A program made the position numbers and the translations under genes. Positions 25,231 to 38,623 of a DNA stretch of 64,000 bases are shown here, piece by piece. This DNA is from Plasmopara viticola. Its lineage: Eukaryota; Oomycota; Peronosporomycetes; Peronosporales; Peronosporaceae. Location of the stretch: positions 992,001 through 1,056,000 of the forward strand of contig MBPM02000013.1 of assembly GCA_001695595.3 (NCBI GenBank). Reading direction: 5' to 3'. Within the stretch, counting starts at the first letter, position 1, and every line of letters starts with the position of its first letter. The notes under the pieces were generated by a model that was not told the DNA's origin, ran no database searches, and saw only the letters and a list, made by a program, of their open reading frames with translations.

Positions 25231-25633
25231 GTGCTTACATCGTGACACAACTGTCTCGATTTCTCGAGAATCCGGGGTTACCACATTGAAACGTCGCAAT
25301 TCGTGTATTGCGCTTATTAAATTCGACACGTCATCATGGGATCGTTTACCAAAGAGAGACTGGAAAAGTGATTGTTGAAGCATTTTTGGATGCTGACTGG
25401 GGTAGCAATACCGATGACAGACGATCTATCTCAGGTGTGCTGATCAACGTTGAAAAAACTTCGGTTTTGTTCAAGGCCAAGTATCAGAGAACCGTTGCAC
25501 TAGCTTCCGCAATAGCAGAGTATATGGCGCTAAGCTTGTGCACACAAGAAGTACTTTGGACGCGCGCAATGCTCAAGGACATGAGTTAAGAACAAGTGGG
25601 AGGCACGCAAATATGGGAAGACAATTAAGGTGC
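25231..25633 (+). pseudogene. copia 1 RNase H segment, inverted
   Basis: This block reads on the plus strand, opposite to the element around it: IVTQLSRFLENPGL, then DADWGSNTDDRRSISG, then AEYMALSLCTQEVLW, ending at EDN-stop-GA. Before inversion its left end would have followed CTRPD (now at 25634 onward on the minus strand) and its right end would have preceded ANNADYHA. One 93-codon frame is open (25308-25589). The two joints are clear from comparison with element 2. Confidence 0.9.
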
Positions 25634-26543
25634 GTCTGGCCGAGTGCAAGTTGTGACATATAGCAGACATCCAATTAGGAGCGGTATGGTCTCGACCGCA
25701 TCTCTGAACGCTCAGCTTCTGTACTTGGTGACTGTGATGTTGACAGCTTATGACCGGATGTACACGAATTGTCGACGTTCTTGGCGTTTTTCTGTCCAAA
25801 TCGCTCAGCCGCGTCGCTAATGTGTGGAAGCTGTCATGCTTTGGTCGATCTCCATGCCCGAGATAAACTTTGCCATACCGAGATCCTTTATCTTGAAAAC
25901 ACCTTTTAGTATCCCCTTGACCTCTAAAATCCCGTCGCTCGTGCTTGGCTGCAATGGTCATATCATCGACATAGATACATAAAGACACAAAACCTTCTTT
26001 TTCTTCCTTCACATAGACGCAATGATCCGCTCCTCAACTTTGAGCTCGTTCTTTTTAAAGGTGCGGTCGATCGTCTTGTTCCAAGCGCTTGCAGCTTGCT
26101 TGAGTCCATATAAAGCTTTATTCAGCTGACACGCAAATCCTTGAGCTCCCTTAACACCATTCGGAACTTCCATGTGAACACGATCTGACAGCACACTGTT
26201 GAGAAAGGCGATGTCGACATCCAGCTGCTCCATTTTGTAGCCTAATACCGCACACACTGCGAGTACAACTCGAATTGAGTTCATGTTGGTCACTGGAGAA
26301 ACCTTTAGCCACCAATCGCGCTTTGTAGCGCACAACACATCCATTCTGGTCACACTTCTTAATAAAGACACAGCGGCATCCAATCGTACGTCCAATTGGT
26401 TCTCGTGGAACGAGTGTCCATGTTTTGTTCTGGTGATGCGACTGTAATTCGGCGTCCATTGCTTGTCGCCACTGTTCTGCCTGGTCACTAGACATTGCCT
26501 GCGCATACGTGGTAGTCAAGTCTGATTCCTCACCAAAACTCAC
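25634..26543 (-). pseudogene. copia 1 reverse transcriptase
   Basis: It carries copia RT landmarks on the minus strand: WRQAMDAELQSHHQNKTW, VRYKARLVAKGF, LNKALYGLKQAASAWN, and the catalytic YVDDM at 25955-25971 region, then a PYRS segment. Domains are spread over at least three frames (26543-26151, 26506-26009, 26012-25530), so the gene is dead although the active-site Asp pair is kept. Confidence 0.9.
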
Positions 26544-26645
26544 AGCGTAAGCGAGAATAGCTTCAGCTATAAGGCCGTCTTCATCAATCCTTGCACAATT
26601 TGAAGATAGTGGTCCTTCGCTTTCTTCCAGACTTTCATCGGCATC

Positions 26646-27068
26646 TTATCCGTTCACCAACAACAACATTGGTCTATGTGTACGCCTTGAACATTCCACT
26701 TGAGTTCGAAACACCAATCGATCTTCCTGTGTATCCAGTGTAGGAGTTCTGTACTCTGTCAGTTCAAAGTGTACTGAGGTCGGTAATCGAAGCATCTCGA
26801 CCCGTGAGTTATTTGTGTCGGACTCCTCCTCATTCATTGGAGCATCTAAAATTTCATCATCTTCTTCACACCTCATAGGTTCATCTTGATCTTGTTTGTG
26901 TTCTGTCGGCCCGGACACTGCACTTTCATCGTTGTTTTTAATTACGTGTATCACTTTTATTTGTTTGGGCGGGTGCGTCTCATAAATGCCGCCCACTTCA
27001 CGCTCGTCCAGCTTCACCGACCGTAATGCTGTAAACTCGGTATCCCTTGTTGTCTTCGGCATAACCAA
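26646..27068 (-). pseudogene. copia 1 integrase-RT hinge region
   Basis: A 140-codon acidic frame after the integrase. SVKLDEREVGGIYET is shared with element 2 and marks the weakly conserved linker between integrase and reverse transcriptase of copia polyproteins. Confidence 0.7.
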
Positions 27069-28053
27069 GGAACATGCACTTAAAGCTTTTGGCTTCGAGC
27101 TTCGTCCTCTTCACTTGATCAACGTGAGCATATCAATGAGACCCGAACACCCTGAGATGATCTATCCGAGGCTTCATCTAAAATTCCAGTTCATATGAGG
27201 TGTCGTTTGAGTGGATTGTATTAGGAGAGCGGTTGATCAGGTACACCGCAGTGCTTACTGCCTCTGCCCACCAACATGTCGGAACACACTTGACGTTTAG
27301 CATGCTCCGTGCCTTTTCCATAATCGTGCGGTTCATTCGTTCTGCAATTCCGTTTTGTTGGGGACTGTATGGTGCTGTACGCTGATGTATGATGCCGTTT
27401 CACTGACATAAATCCGAAACTGTCTTGTTGACAAACTCCATTTCGTCATCAAACGCAGGCACTTGATACGGGTTCCTTATGATTCTCATGCAGTTCTTTG
27501 AACATCTTGATCTTGTCGGCAACTTCACTCACCTTAGCCAGAAAGCCACCACATATTGTGAATAATCATCCACAAAAGTCAGAATGTAGTTAGCACCTTG
27601 TTTCTAAAGTGTCTTCATGGGTCCCATCACATCTGTGTGAATTAATTCCAATACACGTGATGTCTTTGTCATAAAGCGTCCTGGAAAGGCTTCGATTGTC
27701 TGCTTGCCCTTCATGCATCCACCACGCAGGGTCTTGATACCTTGTTTTAGCGCAGAGACACCTTCTGTGGATCGCATAGTCTTCACTAAAACGTCCTCGC
27801 TTTGATGTCCCGTACGAACGTGCCATAACTCCCACTGACTATCATCTTTCGAGTATTAGATCGATCGTGCCTCCTCTTGCTGACAATTCAGTGTGTAAGC
27901 TTTCCCATTTCTTGTCCCAGTTGCCAAAGCTTCGTTCTTGTCCCAAATGATGTACGAAGCAAGCTGAAACCCCACACTTAGTCCACGTTCGGCAAGCTTT
28001 CCCACCGACAGTAAACGTCTGTCAAGTCCAAGGATAAGCAGCACTTCCATCAT
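27069..28053 (-). pseudogene. copia 1 GAG-pre-integrase and integrase
   Basis: From right to left: GLDRRLLSVGKLAERG (pre-integrase start), GGCMKGKQTIEAF (zinc-binding Cys), then integrase core with HTDVMGPMKTL (first catalytic Asp), FVDDYS, a degraded SDNG-type block (FDDEMEFVN) in place of the second Asp, and [15 protein letters not shown] with the catalytic Glu. Several stops interrupt it. The order and landmarks match element 2. Confidence 0.85.
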
Positions 28054-28295
28054 CGATATGCGTTTTTTGGTAAGCCGATAAGCTTCACCGCTACAGCTCC
28101 TTCGACGCGTAACTTCCTGCTGTCTGCAATTGTTACCTTGACGTCGGCTTTAAGCTGCTTGAAGTCGATCAAGTCATTTCGGTGAGGAGTCATGTGTGAC
28201 TTCGTACCACTGTCGATCAGACAGCTTACTGATTGCTCATCCCCCACAACAAACACTGGATCATTACCGCAAGAACGGTTTCGGGAACGGCTCAC
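28050..28295 (-). pseudogene. copia 1 aspartic protease
   Basis: It contains CLIDSGTKSHMTPH, with the catalytic Asp-Ser-Gly of retropepsins intact, followed by FKQLKADVKVTIAD. This site is deleted in element 2. The frame is offset from gag. Confidence 0.85.
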
Positions 28296-29010
28296 AGCAG
28301 CTGGGCAGTCCCGTTTCTATTACCAGTCTGGTCACAATTAAAGCATTTCCCCCGAAAACCGCCGCCCTTTCGTGGCGCGTAATTCTTGCGGCCACTTCCT
28401 CGTCTACTTTTGATCCGTCCATCATTGTCTGTGGCTCGAAACGCTTTCTCACATGCTTCCTTCTTCTGTTGTCTGTCTGACTCCTTCAACAGCTTCTCCT
28501 TGACTTCGATCAGAGTGATGTTCTTGGCATTTTCCACGATAGAAGATATTATCTCATATTCCGCCGGCAAGCTGCTCAGAAGCATCGCTAGCTGTCTTGA
28601 TTCATCCACTGGCTCTCCCGTCGTCTGGAGTCTCACTACCAACTCATCGAACGCGTCCAGTTGTTTCACCATGCGAGTGCCACTCTCCACATTAAACTCA
28701 TGAAGGCGCCGTGTCATCGTGACGCGATTGTGTAGAGTGCAACGATTTTAGAAGTCACAAAGCATTCCCCATGCCTCCACGGCACGAGTGGCAGACCGAA
28801 TTTTGGTGTGGTGTTGAATCCCGACGCCTTAATCAAATATACCCAAAATCTTGGTGTCATTCACGAGCCACGTCTCCGCTATTTCGTTCTCGTCCTTCGC
28901 GCCCATAATGTGCCCCCGAAGCTCTTTTCTTGCGAGGGTCATCCTCACCTTGAACTTCCAATGGTATTAGTTACCATTTCCTATGAGGGACTTCGATGCG
29001 CTTGGTAGTC
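28292..29010 (-). pseudogene. copia 1 gag (UBN2 type) with damaged zinc knuckle
   Basis: The 141-codon open part (28717-28292) begins MTRRLHEFNVESGTRM and carries VRLQTTGEPVDESRQLAMLL, a UBN2-type gag. The knuckle reads CFNCDQTGNRNGTAQ, so the His and last Cys of CX2CX4HX4C are lost. The N-terminal part up to about 29010 reads in shifted frames with stops. Confidence 0.85.
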
Positions 29011-29060
29011 ATGGCGTTGAAGGTGTGGTGGAGCGAGGCTGTTGTTTGCGGCTGTTAACC

Positions 29061-29206
29061 CGTTGTGAAGATGGCAAAAACCGAAGTGAAATTATTTATC
29101 TAGACCAATGAACGGCTACCATATGTAATTATTAACTGTGACGTACTTGTAAATACTGTGACGCCATCCGCCTGTTCAACATGCATCCAGCGGTGTAATT
29201 TTAACA
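29061..29206 (-). repeat. copia 1 5' LTR
   Basis: 146 bp. It shares TTATCTAGACCA, GGCTACCATATGTAATTA and CCAGCGGTGTAATTTTAACA with the other LTR. Its outer plus-strand start has mutated from TGTTGA to CGTTGT. Confidence 0.9.
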
Positions 29207-32200
29207 GCCTCTCGTCCGTTTGCAAATCATCAACGGTATTGTGAACATATTGCTTGACGAAGTTTTGTATCACATCGCGAATTGCTGGCGAAATTGGCAG
29301 CTAGATCGAGTGTTCCATGCCGTTGATGTGACAAACTCAGACTCAAACTTCGTGGTCGTCCGTTGGAGCAGCGACATGATTGCTGCCCAGCAGCTCCTGT
29401 CAAAGGCGACGTCAAGTGAAAACTTTTGGTAACTTCGGTACCACTCCCTCATGAAATCAGTGAGGACATTGAGATTGTCATCCATCCTTCCTAAAATTTT
29501 AGGTTTTCTTTTCGCTCACTGTGTTTTACTGGATATCAGTACAATACGTTTGTATCCAGTATAATCGCATGAGCTCTATCTCCTGCTTTGATATTTGTAA
29601 GACCTCGTTGATTCAGATCTAGCCACGACAACCTTGTGCGACAAGCAATTGACATACATTAAATGTTTAGTGTTCACTACGAGTCAACATGACCAATTCA
29701 ACTAAGTCTTTAAACAGCCTCCTCCCAGGCCGGAATTGACGATCTGGAAAGACCGTCATTACGCATTTAGTGAAGCTTTAATTTCGCAATGGCGGTGCTG
29801 CTTTCGTCTCTTCGACTTATTCCTATACTATTGATCGGTTGGTACATAAGGCGGAGCATAGAGATCTCCAATCAGTGTTCGTGTTGTTTTGGATTAAAAG
29901 GGAAAGGTGAGCAAGACTTGTCAAGACTGACCGAAATGGATCAAAATGCATATGTTAGATACGTCCCAACAACAACTTTGTGTTGCTATATATATCGCTC
30001 ATACGATTCAAGGGTTTATCAGAGTCGCACAATCGCTCCATTATCTCATTACTCTATCGTTAATGACGACTACAAATCGAGTCGATTCGTTTGAATCTAG
30101 GCTTACATCTATTAAATGGAGGAGCTGCCAAACAAATTTTGCTATCTGCTATTAATCAACAAATCCAATATTTGCATTCATAAAATTGCGAATATTTATC
30201 TTAGAACATTGCAAGCGTCCTCGTTTCCTGTTGTTTCTACCTACCCGCCAAACCCAATCGTTGTTTCGTGCGTCTTAAGAAAAAATCTAGTATTTAGAGC
30301 AAAACATGCATAAATTCACAGTTGCCTCTAGTGTTCCATTCACTTAAGCTGTCAGTAATGCTTTTTCTATCCCAAAAACACTCAATTATGGAGCCTGTCG
30401 TCGTCAGTCTAGCGGCAGGAGCTACTTGTGGGTACAACCACTCGTAGTCCATTATTGATGGCTCCTGCTACGACGAGTCCATTTGGTTCATTTAAAATAC
30501 AGCACATCACCACAGAAAACGTCCCTACATAATTTTGCTTAGCGAATTTCAGATTTAATTTCTTTGTGCAAGGGATGTTTTGTTTGGGCTTCGGCGGGGC
30601 TTGATAAGGTCTCACCGGCTGGTGTGCTTTCTCGGCGTAAGCACAATCGACTGTATCAATTTGTTGGTGTTGTTATTAGTTGTCGTCTTCCAAGTAAAGA
30701 TATTTACCGAAAATATGTTCGCGTCTGCCACTTTAAGCCGAGATTTTGTTTTCAAGACTTATTGCCGAGTATTGCATGATGTCGACGCGAGCGCTCGTTC
30801 CTCTACAGGTACGACTCTCTGAGGTTCTACTCAAGGCTTATTTAACATTTACGTTGCATAAACACTAGAACTATATTGTAAGTTGTAATTTTAATCGTCG
30901 GCAATATCTGTGAACTACTCAAAACCAATTACAAGTGACAATATATAACTAAGCAGAAGGCATGTTACCACTTTTACAATCTAACAGGTTAAACGCAACT
31001 TTGTTCTAGGTAAAGAGCTGAAGGTATTGATTTAACACAAATCGTAAGACGTTGCGGGAACTGATAAAATTTTGATTTGTTTCAGTAAGTAGTGGCTCCT
31101 AATATGCGTGCAACTGTAATTTAATTGCAAAATAGTGCAAAAAGGTCTTGAAAGTCCCTCTGGAGTTATCAATATGAAAAGAGGTATTTTACGTAAATAG
31201 AAGCATACACATGTTCCATAAGTGAATAACGCAGACGCTAGTCAAGTACAGCCCACTGCATCTGCGATCTACTCAAGGATTTCAGAAATAGATTTGATAA
31301 TGTTGCACAGAAGATCGGCGCTACTCGAGCATACATCAAAGAGGATTAGAGTCATAGAGAGTTAGTGGATCATCAAGTTAGGAAAAATATCTTAACAAGC
31401 AGAAATATTTCTATGGAGAGTGTTTAAATTGGAGACATTAAAAAAGCCGATTGGTTTGAAGATAGAGCTTTTAAAAAATTTGTTCACCTTGCTAAATAGA
31501 TAATTTCTCCCAAAAAATCCAGCTTATAAACGAGTTGCTTAAGGAGCTGCTAAGCGAATTGAGAGTGTTGATTTATTTTTGAATGCAAACAACTGGCGAG
31601 GGTGGCGACGACAAAAAAAGCAGATACTAAATTACGCAAGTTAAATGCTGGAAAAAAGAAAAATATGCTGACATCACCAATTGCTATAATAGTCGATTCA
31701 GAGCAAGCTTATACCAGTTTTCTAGCGCAAATTTGGAGACACATCTGAGATGTGAAAAGGCAAAGACTTTAAAAACAGTGGTGCTAATTGTTTAAGTATA
31801 AATTGAAACGATCTTTTATGAATCCGTACAAAGCAAAATGATAGGATCGGCCAAATGAAATTGATTTATAAAAACCGATCTCTCGATCGTACTTTCTTTG
31901 CTGTTAATTCAATGCAGCACTTTGCTGTAAATTGTCAAGAAATACTATCTTTGATTAATACCTCTTCGTCGAATCCATTTTTGAAATTCACATTAGTCCC
32001 CATCCAAGTTTAATAGCGTCGTGATCAACGTGCCCAACTTTTATCTTTTCGTCTCATTTATATTGTAATCAATACCGACCGTAATTTACTATCATAATGG
32101 CACTCTTTTTGTTAGATAATAAAATGTCGTACAGGTATCAGCCACAGCTAATATAGCATGTATTGTAGTTGAGTGATTATTCATTAATATTTTTTGGAGA

Positions 32201-35200
32201 ACTGTACAGATCCGTTCGTCATTATTGCCAAGCAGAAATATTTTTTTGATCGAAAAAAGACAAGCCAGCTTCGAATTAGCTCCAAACTTGACATCTGCAA
32301 TCGCAATTGTGGGTAATACCTGTTCATTGTCTGCGAGTAGATTGTACAAGCTTACGTAGCTATAGCCACAGCAGCAGTTACATTCAGTCGATGCATCAGA
32401 TTACCGTTGTCTGCATTAGAGCTAGCTATTTGAGAAGCGGAATGTGTAGCTGGGCTAAGCAAAAATTGAATAAATTGCGACACTGCATAAGCTGTTACTG
32501 GTGTCGTACAAAAGTCGCTGTCGTCATCGTAGCCTGTGATGTTTTGCATTGTAAGCTAAATTGCGAGAATTACCGGCTCTCAGTACGTGAGATAAATTTG
32601 AATTTTGCTCCTTGCCAAACATGTTTTATTAGGGAGCGTAGTAGCGTATTTCGTGCTCGATTGTATGCATATTCCAAAACACGATCTTGTATCTTTGCTG
32701 TGTATGTTCAGCATTCCCTACTGTCACGCAGCCATAAAAAGTTATGGCGCTCAAGCAGTACATGCAAAGTCTGCGATGTAAAGCTCAATTAACAAATGCT
32801 ATGATATCTCTAGCGGTGACACCTACTGCAGGGCTCAAATTATTATGTCATAATTTAAAAACCCCTTCAAAAAGGAAAAATGATCATATTTAATTATTTA
32901 GGAGTAGCGATGGTCCTTAAGGCCGTGCTGATCTCGAATAAGCAGACATACTTGGCATCCCCACTCTTTATCTGAAAGACTTGTCTCAAAGCTGAATACC
33001 ACACTGTAATTTCATTCCGCTAAAGCATATTTTGGCTGAAAGACTGTATATGCGAACAGCTAACAGAAGATTTTGAGCTCTACCGCTGCTCACGGGTTTT
33101 GCCTGTAAGCAAGGAAGGCTCGATCCTAAATATATAAAAATGGTGATGGCATCAATTACTGAATTTAAGCTTCCCGAAAACGTCAAGGTGACCGTGGTCA
33201 TAAATTGCCTAAGCGTAGACCTAAAATATCTATAGTGCAGGCATAAGCAATAAAGAAAAATGTCGAAGTTCTACCTTAGAGAAATATTAAAGACAGGCGT
33301 ATTCGTCCGAAATGCCGTATATGGGTGGCCCATGGCTCCTCCAATTAGCCAAAAGCACTTGTCTACATGTTGTAATAAATACAAGCGCTTCTGTGCAAAG
33401 CAACGCCCACTGTTTTGGCTGTAGTAAGTTAAGGTAGATAATTTTGCCTGTTTCAAAAGAGGCGAAGGTTGGACGAAGTGGACCGGAAAAGCGGGGTGCC
33501 ATGCTTGGGAAGAGAACTAGGGTCTCTTGATCGGTGTGTGATTTAAACACATCATGAAGATCATAAATCTTAAAGGTTTTGTAGCTCTGTAAGGAAAAAT
33601 CAACGGCGGTAGGCAAGTGCCTTATCGCACAAATATACGAGGGTAAAAATGTCGAGGTCAAATAGTGACAGACCTGGGTGCGTCACGAAATTTCGCGCTG
33701 GCAAACAATTACCGTTAAACAATTTATGTAGACTGTTGATTAAAAAAACAATAGTAAAAATAAGTCAATTTTGGCTTGACTGACGGAAAGTTAACATATT
33801 AGTGCACTGTATATTGTGCATCCCGCAAAAATATTTGCAGCACACCGTTTCTAAAAGTTTGTTGTTTATGCCGGAATGGCGATCGCACTTAGCAAAAAGC
33901 GTGTACAATATGGTACATGCCATTTTCGCTCATGTCGTAAATGTCGGCAGTACATAGGCGAATACTTGCCGCTTCGAGCCTTGCACAACAAATATATGAC
34001 GACGCACTGCAATTTTGCCTTGTACGCCGCCGTTTTGCAGCGTATTGAACTCCAGATATAAAGTCAATTCATCATGTGCGCTCTATACACCGATGGCAAG
34101 TCTTGTACATACATAAATACAGCTCCGATAAAGCCTTTCAGGGTGGAAGATTAAAATAATTTTTCTTTCAATTGTTTCCTTGGGAAATGATGCAGCATTG
34201 GCATTTTCTTCGAATTAGTGTAATCACTACTTTTACTCAATTTATAGTCTTGCAAGGCTCGTTAAGCTTTTCCGTAACCAAATCGTCCTGCTTAAGCAAA
34301 TATTGAGAAATTGCGCTTTCGGCCGTATTGTTTTCAACTTTCAAGGGAGATATGTTGGATGCTATTGTCTCTTACAGAAGTGCCTCCTTTGAATACCCTC
34401 ATCCAAAATGTAGAGCTCTACGCTGATTGTCAAAATCCATACGTCGCTATCTTTTTCGTAGAGAGAATTATGTCATATATGTCAATGAAATAAACGGTCT
34501 AGATGAATCGCTCCATGTCGTACTATTGGCAATTTGATCGTGCGCACAAGAACTTCGCATCAATCAAAATCCATGCTCATCAGAACCCTTACTCAATCAT
34601 TTTTTTGCCGTTCTTCACGCGCAACAAGAGCGAATCTCATGTGCCGCTTCCTCGAACCGACTTATCATGCTGAATCAACAGTAAAAGATTCGGCTCCGAG
34701 TTGAGCGTTGCTTAGTGAGCTCCGTGCTATCTCGCATGTCTTTCTTATGTAATGCATTTTTTATAAATAGTCATACAATGTGCAATCTACAGTAAATGCT
34801 GTTCCTACGAGCATACTGAGTGATTTGTGCACCACTCCGCGCGCGTCGGTAAAGCCCTGACAAAAAGCAGCCACAGCGCTCAAAAAATGGACTAAGTGCT
34901 GGCTTTGATTATCACAGCTCAGTGTTTTCGTGGCTAATGCTTAGGCTTTTGCCCCGACACCAATTTCATTCAAAAGAGGGCCCTCTTACCAGCGCATGCA
35001 TTTGGTCGTGTAAGCGCTGCTTCTCTACATCACGAAAATTTAAAATCAAGCCGGAAGCTACCTTTTTCCTTTTCTAAATGACCTATAGCCTACAAAGTCA
35101 GCAACGCTTCCATTTAGAGTGCATAGTGAATCAAAGTTTTCCCTGGGAAGCAAAAAGTATTTTAAGCTCACATACGAAAGAGTTTATTGTAAGAACGAGT

Positions 35201-38200
35201 TTTTTAAACTGAGCCGTGATGGTGACAGCTTCCATTACGGGTTCAAGCTACTGTTGTCGTCAGTTTTCTTACGAAGCCGTGTGAAGTCCTCACGTTGGGT
35301 TCAAAGTGGTGTTGAAGGCACGATCATAGCCGCCCTAAAATTTGCGCCTTAAGATTGCCCCCGAGGACAATATGTACCAGCTTCATTTTAAGCAAGAGGG
35401 TTTAGTGTTTAGTCTTGTCATTTGTTTGAGCCATCGATTTGGTTATTATAAGTTCAAGCGGGCAGTAAAGAGAGCTGCCACATGGCCCGTTCATCTTTAA
35501 AATGAAGCCAAAGGAGGATCGTCAATACCTCTGCGTCAAAATTAGTCCCTGCGGCAAAGTCTACACCTGTCACGAAAAATTTATGAGTGGCGGGCCTTAA
35601 AAGCAACTTAGGCCAAAGAAGGTCCGCTCAGCCGCGGCGAGGAACTTGCGCCTTTTGAAAGCTAAAGAGAGAAAATACAAAAGTAGAACTTTATGCAATG
35701 ATCACAAGCTTAATTTGACCCCTACAGATCTGGCCATACAGTCATCTTGCACTATTGCATCATTGAGTCCCAGGCGCCAGCGAACAGTTCTGTCGACAAC
35801 GTCACGGCGGAACCTTTCCAGAGACAAGTATGTGACTCATAAACGCGTGAAGTTTATTTTCATAGAGGTGAAATTGTTTGGTTATTGGTCAAGTGATCTA
35901 TCCTACCAGTACGGAGCGAGTCTATGCTGTCCTGCCACGTGTAGTAGGATCACACGTACCGCAACAATTGGTGTTACCAAAAATATTAGAGCGTTGATTC
36001 AAAATGCAGCTTCAAGTGTTACGAAGCCAATATGAAAGCAGTACATACCTGAGAGACTAATGCTCATACATACCTAAGAAATTACTATATATGCAAGACA
36101 TTCCCGTCCAACAGAATTTACCATCAAATCCAAATAAAGCATGATAAGAATTCGATGATTAAGCTACAACAAACCCTCAGATCCCGAAAGATAATAATCT
36201 GCTACTCTTAGTGTTACTATTTCTCTTGACAAAAATTTATTGCAGCCCCATTACTTCCGGTAGCACTTCCCATAATTCCACACTTCATTTCTATAACGAA
36301 GACATTGTGGGAATGGGGCATTGCATTTTCTTGTCTCGGGACATACACGATGGGCTAAAAGCTACATTTTGGTGGTCTATAGGAATGTGCAACATGTGGC
36401 GCACAGAAAGCTGACGCAATCAAAAATAAGAAGAAGTCACAAACCAAAGATGACGGAATTCGCGCCGGTGACACCGGCTCATAGGGTCGATTTTCCGCCT
36501 AAAAGAACTTAAGTACAGTGAGCATGGAAATCATCAAAGGTTGAAGAAAAAACTCTGATGAGAGACTTCAATATGTTTGTGTTGCTTGAAATGAAGCAGC
36601 TGAGGATGTTTTTCGTCATCTTTGAGCTCGAGGGACGAGAAACTAAATTGGGCACTGACGTGTGATGCCTCACTTAAAAAAACATTTTCCAAGTGGTGTC
36701 AGCTGAAGTCGCCAAGGCAAATAATATGTTGTTTGGCATGATTCAGGAGGAGCGAGTTCAGCTAGCACAATGTTCAAGAATCTCTTTTCAAGAGAACACT
36801 AAAATATTTGCAAATGCGGATCCAATCAGAGGTGTCCCACGCGCACCCTGCGTCCTTTAAAAGATCAAAAGAACGGCACAATACATCATATTTACATTTA
36901 GTGGACATAAAGAATTGCAGAGCCAGGGCCCGTGGGGTATTCTGGCTCTAAAGAATTAGACATTTGCTGAAAAAGTGGTAAGCTTTAAAGCTTTTGCTGG
37001 ACCATATATGGGCATGTAATGCCGCAAGTCACTTGCAGCTTTATATCCTTTGCGTCGAGCTCAATTCACTTTAAAAAGCCCGAACTCTACGGCCTGGATG
37101 TTAGCTTGTATGCCACAACGAAACAGCAACGCCCAGAAATGCAAGAACTTCTCCTGCTAAGATTATACTATTTTTTGCTTTTTCAAGTGAAACAAATGTC
37201 TATAAAACTATTGGCCAAAATTGCGTACGATGTACCAGCCCTCTTACGATAAAAATCAGAAATAATATAGAAAGCTCATCCCTCCACGATTGTGTAAATT
37301 TAAGTCAAGCAGTTGCATAGAGCCGACTACTGAGATACAAAGCTATATCGAAGGATGGATATAGTCCCCGTCTAGCCTACAAAGTTAAATTTAGTGCATC
37401 AATGTAATTTTAAGTCTATCTTAACCTCAAAATTGTAGTGTATTGCACGCTTCGATCTGCCATGGTCAACGATCGTGCACCAGAAAATTCTACATCTTCT
37501 GATGCGTTTCGTTGTTGTTAGATGCTGTGTAAGCCGTCATAATACGGTCATTGACAGCGGCTAGACAAACAACGAGACCTATAAACAGCGTCTTGTACCA
37601 CTTACTGAAGGCTGCGCAAAGAATACCTTTGAGGTGCATGTAATAAATACGAATCGGTATAATGATAAAACTGCCCATACACGATAAGCATAGTTTTATC
37701 TTTTAACATTCAATTGAACACACGCACCGATGCCGCCCACAAAGGTCAGATAATTTTAAGCACCTCATTTGAGTTTTTTGTGCATGTCACAATCACATAT
37801 CTTTCACAATTGTGAGTTTATCCTAAAATTTTTGTATATAGAGAATTAGAAAAGAGCACACTTAAAATCTTGTTTAGCTGAATACACAAGCCAATCCTCA
37901 ATGAGTCTTTGCCGCAGACGTAGTCAAATTGTAGCACTCTGACAGCGCTACATGTGAAACGCATGTAACTCAGACTTACATGTTGATAGCCACAAAACTC
38001 TTGTTCCCGTTCTCGCGCACATCGAGCGTGCATTTTGTTGAAGAGAAGCTGTGGTGGGACCATATACATGGAATTTGCTTGATTTTTTACCCAACCAAGC
38101 TCGTGCAACAGTCACCCCAGCGTATTATCGCAAAGTGGCAGTAACTATGCAACGATTGGCCTGGAGAGTCCCTTCGCACACGTGCTGCTTGACGACACCA

Positions 38201-38582
38201 GAGTTGAAGCGTAGTCCCTGACTATTTGAGTCTGCTACTCTACATGAGCCCCGCTCAGGTTTTCCTCCGTGTATATATATGCGGCAGGATGTAGACCCGC
38301 CTTTTCATGCTCCTTCGTTCGTTCCGGTCCGAGTGCGCGGACCCTCACTTATACGAGGTACCAATCTAAAGGGATCCAATCGTTGGAACGACTTTAATTG
38401 CAAGCCCAGTTTTCTAATTGTTTGTAGCACCAATTGACGAAAAAAAGCAACGGGAATAAATGATCCATGAATCGAATAGAAATACGGTAGCCTACCGTAA
38501 CTCGTCGCCAAAGTTGCTGTATGTCTTTTTACGAATAATCAGCGAATTGCAATGATACAACAACAAAAATGAGGTTTTCTTT
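29207..38582. other. long AT-rich non-genic stretch
   Basis: The longest gene-free stretch of the window. Frames at 32307-32792 (plus, 161 codons) and 33287-33661 (minus, 124 codons) are long but motif-free. From about 35470 to 36035 a plus frame is open apart from one stop (35608-35610) and has a basic central part; it could be a decayed gene. A short inverted repeat (CAGGAGC / GCTCCTG) lies near 30417-30469. Nothing else can be named. Confidence 0.45.
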
Positions 38583-38590
38583 TCATTCTT
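38583..38590 (+). promoter_or_regulatory. oomycete initiator-like motif
   Basis: TCATTCTT followed by CGACTT lies 34-41 bp upstream of the ATG at 38624 and matches the pyrimidine-rich core of the oomycete initiator (TCATTYY...). A near-identical TTCATTCTTGAATTC precedes the related gene at 58464. The transcription start would be within it; this is inference from the consensus. Confidence 0.45.
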
Positions 38591-38623
38591 CGACTTCACC
38601 TATAATCAAGAAGCGCGTATCCG

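Larger units (their letters stand above)
24843..29206 (-). mobile_element. Ty1/copia retrotransposon 1, full length but decayed
   Basis: A 4.36-kb element in minus orientation with 141/146-bp LTRs at both ends. Domain order in the element sense is gag with zinc knuckle, protease, GAG-pre-integrase, integrase, hinge, reverse transcriptase, RNase H: the copia order. Stops and frameshifts break every domain. The RNase H segment 25231-25633 is inverted relative to the rest. In the element sense the LTR starts TGTTAAAATTACACCGC, and GGTTAACAGCCGC follows the 5' LTR at the primer-site position. I see no matching target-site duplication (ACCTT against GCCTC). It is closely related to element 2 at 51605-55960. 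Confidence 0.93.

Noticed and set aside
29220..29485. Overlapping minus frames next to copia element 1 (for example 29485-29270)
   Set aside because: They lie outside the LTR and carry no copia motif; three frames each give a different unremarkable peptide.
32307..32792. A 161-codon plus-strand frame
   Set aside because: It is Cys/Ser-rich and without repeats, domain motifs or compositional difference from the AT-rich surroundings, and minus-strand frames overlap it. I cannot separate it from chance.
33287..33661. A 124-codon minus-strand frame
   Set aside because: It starts from a TTG, has no upstream ATG in frame, no motif and no nearby gene. Too weak to annotate.
37490..37678. Short minus frame with a hydrophobic stretch (KTLFIGLVVCLAAVN)
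   Set aside because: Considered as a secreted peptide, but the hydrophobic core is preceded by a long N-terminal part and nothing else supports a gene.
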